Origin: an uncultured Clostridia bacterium
GTDB taxonomy: Bacteria; Bacillota; Clostridia; Oscillospirales; CAG-272
Length of the DNA stretch: 33,117 bases
Direction: 5' to 3'
Assembly: GCA_947643245.1 (NCBI GenBank)
Contig: CANRVI010000006.1
Location: 1 to 33,117 of the forward strand
Positions 25,686 to 33,117 of the stretch are shown here, in pieces; position 1 is the stretch's first letter; every line of letters starts with the position of its first letter. The notes under the pieces are model-generated. The model saw only the letters and a list, made by a program, of their open reading frames with translations. It was not told the origin of the DNA and did no database searches. Made by a program: the position numbers and the translations under genes.

Positions 25686-26378
25686 ATGGATGATAGCGAA
25701 CGGTTTTTAAATTTATATAGAGATTTGGAAGAAGTGCTGGGAGCCAGATATCAGATGCGTTCCGGATCTATCCAACATTTTGGAGCAAATGAAGGAAGTC
25801 GATGGCGTGAAGAACTTAATTTATTTCGTGAAGTGCGCAATTTATTGTCTCATCATGGAAAAATTGATGGTCAATCTCCTGTATTGCCTGCAGTTTCTAC
25901 CATAAAAGCATTAGAAGAGGTTTTAGAATATGCGAAACATCCACCGGCAGCATTGGCGATTGCAACATTGACTGACGATCTGTATTGTGCTAAAGAGGAA
26001 GAATTGGTTACAGAACTTCTAGCGGTAATGGAACAACGTGGATTTTCACACATTCCTGTAGTAGATAAAAAGCGATATCTTACAGGGGTATTTAGTGTAG
26101 GATCACTTTTCGCTTTTTCCAGAACCCGGCCGGACATACCTACTGCAGGATTAAAAGTACAAGATATGGCAACGATATTGCCTCCGGAAAAGCATATTAT
26201 GGAAAAATTTTATTTTGTTGATAAAGACGCTTCCTGTTATACAATAAAAAAATTATTTCAAAAAAAAGAAGCAGGCAGCCGCCGCGTTGCAGCAATATTT
26301 GTTACTGTAAATGGAGATGAAAAAAGTCCCTTAATGGGTATGATTACGCCTTGGGATGTATTGCGTGCAGTAAAATAA
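25686..26378 (+). CDS. CBS-pair protein with N-terminal HEPN-like helical domain
   Basis: SD CGGAGG; N-terminal region has FREVRNLLSHHG (R-x4-H); the C-terminal part has two CBS-like repeats (ELLAVMEQRGFSHIPVVDKKRYLTGVFSV; RRVAAIFVT...LMGMITPWDVLRAVK). Confidence 0.8.
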   Translation: MDDSERFLNLYRDLEEVLGARYQMRSGSIQHFGANEGSRWREELNLFREVRNLLSHHGKIDGQSPVLPAVSTIKALEEVLEYAKHPPAALAIATLTDDLYCAKEEELVTELLAVMEQRGFSHIPVVDKKRYLTGVFSVGSLFAFSRTRPDIPTAGLKVQDMATILPPEKHIMEKFYFVDKDASCYTIKKLFQKKEAGSRRVAAIFVTVNGDEKSPLMGMITPWDVLRAVK

Positions 26379-26407
26379 GTAAAGAATGAAATTTCTTTGT
26401 GCAATCT

Positions 26408-26456
26408 ACTTTATCATCAATAATTTATATCAAAATAGGTGATGGTAAAGTTTTTT
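26408..26456 (+). terminator. rho-independent terminator of the CBS gene
   Basis: ACTTTATCATCA (26408-26419) / TGATGGTAAAGT (26440-26451), one G-U pair, then TTTTTT. Confidence 0.75.
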
Positions 26457-26524
26457 GGATATATAACTTTGTTATAATGATAAAATTTTTTGTTTATTAT
26501 TTTATATAAAGAAGATATATAAGT

Positions 26525-26566
26525 AAAAATCTCCCTTATATTTTGTAAAATATAAGGGAGATTTTT
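26525..26566. terminator. perfect bidirectional terminator hairpin
   Basis: AAAAATCTCCCTTATATTTT-GT-AAAATATAAGGGAGATTTTT, 20-bp perfect stem. Confidence 0.9.
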
Positions 26567-26595
26567 TATTAAAGATTTATTGAAAAAATGGTCAA

Positions 26596-29124
26596 TTATT
26601 CTTTTAAAGGAGTATTTAATTCTTTATCCATCCAAGTCCAGCGGTTTTGAATAAATTCATTTAAAAACTCTATTTGTGAGACATGCGTTGTTCGTTGTAC
26701 AATATTGTATGGCTGCATTCCTACCCGGTCATATAAAATATTCCATTTTATGAAATTGTCATCTGCAGAAGGTGCTGTCAATCGATATCCTTCTTGTACT
26801 GCTGCTAATGCAGTTTTTAAAAGTGACTCTTTTATTGTATTCCATCGTTGTTGCAATTTAGCAACAAATGTTTTGTCTTCCATAAGCCGGCATATCCAAT
26901 TATAACGAACATAACCATTTTGTGTAGCAAGGCATGCCCATTCATTATAGGCTTCTAAATCTGCTACATTATTTCCAAATGCCAAATCGAAATCCCAAAC
27001 TTGAGAAAGATGTAGTTTGTCTCCTGCATTTTTTGTAAGAAAGACACTTCGGCGAAAACAGGAGTCTGCATTATAAGAAAGTTCTGTTAAAATAAACCAG
27101 TCAATCAGGGAAGGTATATCTATGTATAGTTCATAGTCTGTTAAGTCTTCCACGGCTTGATCTGCTACAGCTATATAATTTTGAATATAAGTCAATGTTT
27201 GTTCGTTTATATTTTGAGGTTCAAGCACGCCTATATTTTTTAATATTGAAGAAGAAAATACAGGATGCCCACTTTTTCTGCTAACGCCGAGTTCTAAAAG
27301 AAATCCAGTATTTACATTTCCTGCATCTTCTCTGATAAAAAGACGCTCGTTTCCTGTTTCTACTTGTTCACCTAGAGTATATACGCCTACATATTCTCCG
27401 TTCAAAAATACATCCACTGGATATTGTGTAGCGTAACAATCCATGTTGTCCAGTACCTTTGCACTTTCTAGTGCGACATAATTACGAATTAAGCTTTTGT
27501 CAGAAAAATTTGCTAAAAGGACCCATTTTTTTCCTGGCTGTAAGCCTAATAAAGATACGGTTTTATCAAACTTTAATTTATACGGTTTTTTATCCGACCA
27601 TTCCCATGTAGTATTGCCTCTTCCTCGAATTTGGACGGCACTGGGTTCTAGTGATGGAAGATTATCAGAAAAATCACTTTCAATAGAAACAGTAGCGCCT
27701 ACATATTCTTCTTTGGAAGTAATAGCTTCACCATTGTTCGTTTCAATACAGACTACCGGCAATATGGATTTCCAGTTTGTTTCCATATAATATAAAGAGC
27801 TGACATTTCCATCTGATATAGAAAAATAACATCCCAGTGGATTCAGCAAATTGACTGTGCCATCCTGGTTTATACTAGGTCCTGTGAACGTAATTGTATA
27901 GCCTGCGGGTGGAGTGATGGTCAATGCGGCAGTTTTTAAAATGGAGGGGGACAGAACACAATCGATTTGTGCGTTTAATACAAATGATTTTTTTCCGGCA
28001 TCATTCCAGACGATATTTCCTGTGCTGTATTTGTCTGTTGTAAGGGAAATTTCCGGTATGGCAGTGCAATTTCCGCCTAAAACATAAGCGTTGGGGTCTA
28101 TACCGTTATAAGATACGATTTTGTATAGCTGCTGTACTACATGTAGAGGTGGGCCATATGTTTCCCAAATCAGTGTGCAATTTGGCGCTTCGAGGAGAAC
28201 ATTTTCCCATGGCAGGGACCCTTCCAGTTCAATTTTTCCTTTTTCCAGGGTCTCTATAAGAATAGGCGCATCTAATGTTACGCCGTTATCCATCAGGGAT
28301 ACTGGTTTTGTAAAGATTACCTGTTGATCTACTGTAAAATCTTTTAGCCGTATTGGTGTATCGGAGTTAGCTTGTATATAATTTGCACTGTTTGCCAATT
28401 GGTTCAATTCATCCATAGAATTGGCGGTGACTGTACCATCTAACTGAATATCATTTAAAGAAGCAGCGGCAATTTGAAAGGATATATTTTGAGGTATAAG
28501 GGAGTTTGGAATTGTAATGTGACAATTTGGCGAACGTGCATACAATGCATTCGCAGATATATTTCCGGATAGCGAAAATGTACCCATGTCCTGACAGGTA
28601 AAGGAAATTGTATCCGATACGGATAAAGTATGCCCGTCTGTGGATAGGGAACAGGGAGTTGTAAAGGCAAGATTTCCATCTAGAGATATATCTCGAAGCA
28701 GTGTAATGTTGGATGCACCGTCTGCACTGGCTGCCTTCAATGCATTGGCGGATAGAATATATGCATGGTCTGTTTCATTTTGTATCAAACGAATACCATC
28801 GTTCAGCTCTGTTTCTTCTGATAAAGTTAAATAAACGGTATCGTTTTCTCCTGCTTTAGCCAAAAGCGATACCTGGCCATTTTCTACCCCGTCGGTATAC
28901 AGAATAATTTGGGTATCATTGTCTGTATTATTGTAGAAAGTAAGATTTACATTTCCAGATAGTTGAGCTTGTTGCAGCATAGGCCCACTTTCCGTTGAAA
29001 ATAGCAAGGAATGATCTGCATAAATCCAAAGGCCAGCATCCTTTTGCCGGTCACAGGATACCAAAAAAGGGAGCCATAAAAACAGCAGTACAAACAGTCC
29101 TGCCATAACAAATTTTTTTTGCAT
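26596..29124 (-). CDS. CotH kinase family lipoprotein
   Basis: Lipoprotein signal MQKKFVMAGLFVLLFLWLPFLVSC; CotH motifs VQIRGRGNTTWEWSDKKPYKLKFDK, NGEYVGVYTLGEQV, QVWDFDLAFGN. SD AGGAGGGG before 29124. Confidence 0.88.
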   Translation of the reverse strand: MQKKFVMAGLFVLLFLWLPFLVSCDRQKDAGLWIYADHSLLFSTESGPMLQQAQLSGNVNLTFYNNTDNDTQIILYTDGVENGQVSLLAKAGENDTVYLTLSEETELNDGIRLIQNETDHAYILSANALKAASADGASNITLLRDISLDGNLAFTTPCSLSTDGHTLSVSDTISFTCQDMGTFSLSGNISANALYARSPNCHITIPNSLIPQNISFQIAAASLNDIQLDGTVTANSMDELNQLANSANYIQANSDTPIRLKDFTVDQQVIFTKPVSLMDNGVTLDAPILIETLEKGKIELEGSLPWENVLLEAPNCTLIWETYGPPLHVVQQLYKIVSYNGIDPNAYVLGGNCTAIPEISLTTDKYSTGNIVWNDAGKKSFVLNAQIDCVLSPSILKTAALTITPPAGYTITFTGPSINQDGTVNLLNPLGCYFSISDGNVSSLYYMETNWKSILPVVCIETNNGEAITSKEEYVGATVSIESDFSDNLPSLEPSAVQIRGRGNTTWEWSDKKPYKLKFDKTVSLLGLQPGKKWVLLANFSDKSLIRNYVALESAKVLDNMDCYATQYPVDVFLNGEYVGVYTLGEQVETGNERLFIREDAGNVNTGFLLELGVSRKSGHPVFSSSILKNIGVLEPQNINEQTLTYIQNYIAVADQAVEDLTDYELYIDIPSLIDWFILTELSYNADSCFRRSVFLTKNAGDKLHLSQVWDFDLAFGNNVADLEAYNEWACLATQNGYVRYNWICRLMEDKTFVAKLQQRWNTIKESLLKTALAAVQEGYRLTAPSADDNFIKWNILYDRVGMQPYNIVQRTTHVSQIEFLNEFIQNRWTWMDKELNTPLKE

Positions 29125-29184
29125 GTTCTCCCCTCCTTTAAAAAAACTTCCATAATACATAGTATCATAACAGAAACTAACGTG

Positions 29185-31107
29185 TTACTCAACATCTTGC
29201 GCTACAGAAAAATTTGCTTCTTCTTCATATAGTTGCATGAGCTGGTCTTCCACGTAAATTCGCTGATCCTCTAACTGTGCGGCCTTTACATAATCAGCGG
29301 CATCTTCTCCATACAGCCTGTCGGTGATATCCGCAAGTTCTTTTTCCAGCCGTTCGATTTCTTGAATTACCTTTTTTCGACGAGCTTCTTTACGTCGTAA
29401 AGCAGCTTGTTCTTCTTTCTTTTTTAAATACAGTTCTTTTCCAGTAGGCGGTGTTTGTGCCTTGGCAGTCTGTGTTTCTGACATATCCTCTATTTGTTCC
29501 AGTGCGGCAATATATTCTGTGTATCCGCCCCGATAATCCCGCACCGGATTTTGTAGGGATAAAATACGGGTAGCCAGCCGCTGCATAAAATACCGGTCGT
29601 GGGATACGGCAATAATCGTACCTTCAAAAGCTTCCAGTGCATTTTCCAACGCTTCTCTGGAGGAGATATCCAGATGGTTGGTGGGTTCGTCTAGAATCAG
29701 AACATTGACTTTTGATAGAATCAACTTTGCCAAGGTCAGTCGTGCCCGTTCTCCGCCGGAAAGGACAGAAACAGTTTTTTCTACATCTTCTCCCCGAAAC
29801 ATAAATACTGCCAGCACGGAATGCAGTTCTTGTCTGCTGATTGTGGGATATGCATCCCACAATTCATCCAACACGGTTTTATCCGGAGATAGGTTTTGGT
29901 TCTCCTGATCATAATAGCCTACACGAACATTGTATCCAAAGGTTACGCTTCCTGCCCGCGAAGAAAGCTTTCCAAGAAGCGTTTTTAAGAGGGAGGATTT
30001 ACCGCATCCGTTGGGGCCGGCAATCAGCAGCCGCTCTCCCCGTTTTACAGAAAAGGTCAGGTCGGAGAAAAGATTTTTCTCTCCAAACCCAATTGCAAGA
30101 TTTTTTACATCCAGTACGTCGTTTCCGGATTGAACCGTTTTGGAAAAGGCAAACTGCAAAGCGCGTGGTGCATCCTGCGGCCGTTCTATTTTGTCCATAC
30201 GAGCAATAGCCTTTTCCCGGCTTTCCGCTGCAATGATATTTCGTTCTCGGTTCCAGCGGCGTTGCTGCTCAATATAGGCTTCCAGCCGGGCAATTTCCCG
30301 CTGCTGAAGTATGTACTGCTTTTCCAAAGCAGCGCGTTGTTCTTCTTTTTGTTGTTTATATGCGGTGTAGGAACATTTATACAGTTTTGCTTTGTGATGT
30401 TCGATATCCAGCGTTTTATTTGTGACCCGATCCAAAAAATACCGGTCATGACTAACTAGGAGAAGCGTTTTTTTATAGCTTGCCAGATGTCCTTCCAACC
30501 AGGACATCGTATCTATATCCAAATGGTTGGTGGGCTCGTCCAATATTAAAATATCCGGTTCCTGAAATAAAAGCCGTGCGAGTGCCAGACGGGTGCGCTG
30601 CCCTCCCGACAGGGTAGAAATACTGCGGCAGTAGGTTTCTTCGCCAAATCCCATTTTTGCCAGCAGACTTTTGCAGCGGGATTTGTAATGAAGCCCGCCA
30701 TCATTTATAAATCGTGTGTTCAGCCGTTCGTACCCGGCGCTGAGAGAGAGCAGCTGCTCAGGGGAGGCTGTTTCCATTTCGGTTTCCATTTCTGCCAGCC
30801 GTTTTTCGTCTTGGACAAGTTGTGGAAATGCCGCGTACATTTGGGAGAGGACTGTGTCTTCTCCCTGTAGTACCTGAAAGGGATCATCCTGCCGGAGCAT
30901 TCCGAGAATTTTATCCCGGGCAAAATAAATATCTCCGTTTTCTGCTTTTTCCATTCCGGTGATCAGCCGCAGCAGGGTGGTTTTGCCACTGCCGTTGACT
31001 CCCACGATTCCCAGCCGATCTCCTTCTTCAATGGAAAAAGTGATGCCCTCCAATATTGTTTTGGTTCCAACGCTGTAGCACAGGTTGTTTACACTTAGTG
31101 TCGTCAT
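29185..31107 (-). CDS. ABC-F family ATP-binding protein
   Basis: Two ABC domains: GVNGSGKTTLL / LSGGQRTRLALARLL and GPNGCGKSSLLK / LSGGERARLTLAKLIL; inter-domain linker and C-terminal coiled coil. Confidence 0.92.
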   Translation of the reverse strand: MTTLSVNNLCYSVGTKTILEGITFSIEEGDRLGIVGVNGSGKTTLLRLITGMEKAENGDIYFARDKILGMLRQDDPFQVLQGEDTVLSQMYAAFPQLVQDEKRLAEMETEMETASPEQLLSLSAGYERLNTRFINDGGLHYKSRCKSLLAKMGFGEETYCRSISTLSGGQRTRLALARLLFQEPDILILDEPTNHLDIDTMSWLEGHLASYKKTLLLVSHDRYFLDRVTNKTLDIEHHKAKLYKCSYTAYKQQKEEQRAALEKQYILQQREIARLEAYIEQQRRWNRERNIIAAESREKAIARMDKIERPQDAPRALQFAFSKTVQSGNDVLDVKNLAIGFGEKNLFSDLTFSVKRGERLLIAGPNGCGKSSLLKTLLGKLSSRAGSVTFGYNVRVGYYDQENQNLSPDKTVLDELWDAYPTISRQELHSVLAVFMFRGEDVEKTVSVLSGGERARLTLAKLILSKVNVLILDEPTNHLDISSREALENALEAFEGTIIAVSHDRYFMQRLATRILSLQNPVRDYRGGYTEYIAALEQIEDMSETQTAKAQTPPTGKELYLKKKEEQAALRRKEARRKKVIQEIERLEKELADITDRLYGEDAADYVKAAQLEDQRIYVEDQLMQLYEEEANFSVAQDVE

Positions 31108-31131
31108 AGTTATATCCTTTTTGTTGATCAT

Positions 31132-31160
31132 AAAAAGGCCTGTGTCCCTGGACGCAGGCC
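31132..31160 (-). terminator. rho-independent terminator of the TPM-domain gene
   Basis: Minus strand GGCCTGCGTCC-ag-GGACACAGGCC followed by TTTTT. Confidence 0.85.
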
Positions 31161-31180
31161 CTGTTTATCTATTTGCAGAA

Positions 31181-32110
31181 TCAGCGCCGTCCGCCGCCTG
31201 CACCTCGGCTTCCACCGCCGCCTGGTCTCATGCCGCCCCCTGCGCGGCCGCCGCCGAATCCGCCGGTTCTGCCTCCGCCAAAGCTACCGGGCCTTGGTCC
31301 TCCAGGTCTGGGTCCTGGACCATAATGGTGATGATGGTGATGGTATCCTCCCCAGAAGGGTCGACGATATCGGGGACCGCCGTAATATCCCGGCCCGCCG
31401 CAGGCGCAGCAGGAGGAACGCAGCAGCGCAAAAATTACGACTGCGATCACTGCGAGGGTGATCAGCAGTCCGATTATACCGGAAAAAATAGTACTAATTA
31501 CGCTGACAGCTCCGCCGGTTTTGCCGCCGGCGGGGCCGTTCATATTGCTGGATCCATAATAAAACGTAGTACCGTCCCACCTGGATACATCTATACTATA
31601 GCTTTGCTCCAGAGCTTCCGTTATTTTTTCACAGAAAATTTTTGCGGCTCTGTCATATTCTTGATTGTCAAAGGCGGTTTCCATGCCGCTGTCAAAAATT
31701 CGCTGGAGGATGGCAGAGGTAATCTTGCTTTCCAGACCGTAACCCAAAGCTGCCCAGTACTTGTAAGTGGAAAGTTCCATTACAAACAAAACGCCATTGT
31801 TTTCTTTGGCATCTCCAATTCCCCAGTGATTAAAGAGATCGTTGGCGTATTCACTGAGGTCCGAATATCCGGTTTTGTCTATAGCCACTACCATGATTTG
31901 TGCACCGGAAAGGGCGTATAGCGCCCGTGAATTTTCATCGATCAGCTGCTTTGTGTCGCTGTCGATTACGCCGGCAGGATCATATACGCAGGAACCTCCT
32001 CTTGGGGGATCTGGTAAATCATCAGCGGCTCCTACTTGCAGTACTGCCCCCAAAGGGAGAAGCAGCAAGGTCAAAAGCATCGCCGCGCATCTTTTTATCG
32101 CTGTACGCAT
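31181..32110 (-). CDS. TPM domain-containing protein (YgcG family), Gly/His/Arg-rich C-terminus
   Basis: Signal peptide; GGSCVYDPAGVIDSDTKQLIDENSRAL, GIGDAKENNGVLFVMEL, GYGLESKI; TM segment then GGYHHHHHHYGPGPRPGG... Confidence 0.88.
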   Translation of the reverse strand: MRTAIKRCAAMLLTLLLLPLGAVLQVGAADDLPDPPRGGSCVYDPAGVIDSDTKQLIDENSRALYALSGAQIMVVAIDKTGYSDLSEYANDLFNHWGIGDAKENNGVLFVMELSTYKYWAALGYGLESKITSAILQRIFDSGMETAFDNQEYDRAAKIFCEKITEALEQSYSIDVSRWDGTTFYYGSSNMNGPAGGKTGGAVSVISTIFSGIIGLLITLAVIAVVIFALLRSSCCACGGPGYYGGPRYRRPFWGGYHHHHHHYGPGPRPGGPRPGSFGGGRTGGFGGGRAGGGMRPGGGGSRGAGGGRR

Positions 32111-32132
32111 GCAGTATAATCCTTTCGTGAAA

Positions 32133-32663
32133 TTATTCAAAGACAACCACTTGTTCTCCTGCAAAAAGAGAAGCAGGAAAAACAGCGGTTTTTATATTGT
32201 ATTTTTTTGCTGCCGCGTTATAGTCCTCATATTTGCGCAAAATGGAAAGATCGCTTTCTACCGCCATGTGTGCTGCGCGAATTTCGTCTTTATACTGGCC
32301 TGCTATCAAAAGCCGGTCATACAAATTTCGGATGCTGCGCTGGATATTTATATATTCGCTTCCAAGGGCAGCGGGATCTTCTCCTCGCTTTTCGATTTCT
32401 TGTGCCGCAGTGCGAAGGAGAATGCTGTCATTATCTTTTTCCACGCTCCGTTCGTAGGCGTCGGCAAAGACTGCGCTGTGATATGCGAGGTCACGCAGGG
32501 TGGAGGATACTGTCTGGCCAAAGCTGTCTTCTTTTATAAATTCCCGCTGCACTTTTCCCGCCTGCATAGCTACACTGCGCCAAGTTCCGAAAACAGACGC
32601 AAGAATGATAACAAGAGCAAGCGCAACACCGGCTCTACCCCTGTTCTCCAAAAAAAATTTCAT
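32133..32663 (-). CDS. divergent LemA-like protein
   Basis: N-terminal TM, helical body, C-terminal YNAAAKKYNIKTAVFPASLFAGEQVVVFE resembling the LemA ending; lies between TPM and TelA genes. Confidence 0.6.
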   Translation of the reverse strand: MKFFLENRGRAGVALALVIILASVFGTWRSVAMQAGKVQREFIKEDSFGQTVSSTLRDLAYHSAVFADAYERSVEKDNDSILLRTAAQEIEKRGEDPAALGSEYINIQRSIRNLYDRLLIAGQYKDEIRAAHMAVESDLSILRKYEDYNAAAKKYNIKTAVFPASLFAGEQVVVFE

Positions 32664-32675
32664 ATAAGTCGTTCC

Positions 32676-33117
32676 TTATTTGCTGTTCTGCATCAGCTTT
32701 GTTCGCAGTTCGCCTTCAATACGTCCAAGTTCTTGTTCTGCCGCGGCGCGTTTTGCCTTGCCTTCGGCCTGGATTCTCTGTACCTCATCCAAGGTTGCAA
32801 TCAGCTGCTGGTTGGTATTTTGCAGTGTCTCCAATTCTACGATGCCCCGCTCCGATTCTTTGGCAATGTCGATAGAGCCTTGCTTGAGGGTTTGGGCATT
32901 TTGACGCAGCAGTTCGTTGGTCATATCGGTTACAGCCCGCTGGGCTTCCATGGCTTGGTTCGAGTGTTCGATACCAAGTGACAAAATCATTTGGTTTTTC
33001 CATAGTGGAATGGTGGAGACAATTACCGACTGGATTTTTTCTGTCATCAGCGTGTCATTGTTTTGCACCAGACGTATCTGAGGGGCCATTTGAATACAAA
33101 TTGTACGGGTCAGCTCC
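32676..33117 (-). CDS. toxic anion resistance protein TelA (truncated by window edge)
   Basis: Frame continues to the right edge (ELTRTICIQMAPQIRLVQNNDTLMTEKIQSVIVSTIPLWKNQM); C-terminal part of TelA. Confidence 0.88.
   Translation of the reverse strand, partial: ELTRTICIQMAPQIRLVQNNDTLMTEKIQSVIVSTIPLWKNQMILSLGIEHSNQAMEAQRAVTDMTNELLRQNAQTLKQGSIDIAKESERGIVELETLQNTNQQLIATLDEVQRIQAEGKAKRAAAEQELGRIEGELRTKLMQNSK

Noticed and set aside
29185-31107. Antibiotic-resistance ABC-F
   Set aside because: Sequence alone does not separate resistance from housekeeping ABC-F subfamilies; left as generic.
31842-32981. 379-aa plus-strand ORF
   Set aside because: Antisense to the TPM, LemA-like and TelA genes; no recognisable domain; low-complexity composition typical of a shadow ORF.

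Overview
This is a mostly housekeeping chromosomal window. The gene families and order suggest a clostridial Firmicute (Oscillospiraceae-like; this is inference). The left half (about 88-15824) is a long, tightly packed minus-strand cluster. In transcription order it reads zapA-like, U32 peptidase, dut, maf, mreB, mreC, mreD, PBP2 (mrdA), nth, DUF1385, prmC, leuA, cimA, mnmE. Transcription then diverges to the plus strand: proB, proA, a sugar isomerase/epimerase-like protein, a non-coding gap, a DUF1934 protein, holA, a Toprim/DUF4093 (RNase M5-like) protein, GtrA, a YgiQ-type radical SAM protein and sfsA. From about 24.9 kb the sequence looks more AT-rich and accessory: a DUF6514-like protein, a HEPN-like/CBS protein, a lipoprotein CotH kinase, an ABC-F ATPase, then a TPM-domain / LemA-like / TelA module cut by the right edge. 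I found no CRISPR array, transposase, prophage, toxin-antitoxin pair, tRNA or rRNA. The best candidates for something undescribed are: (1) a structured, promoter-bearing non-coding locus at 19136-19376; (2) a hairpin-array intergenic element at 7233-7418, bounded by perfect 31-nt direct repeats, whose nth-proximal copy supplies the likely nth Shine-Dalgarno; (3) the HEPN-like/CBS fusion; and (4) the CotH lipoprotein with a large repeat-like N-terminal region.
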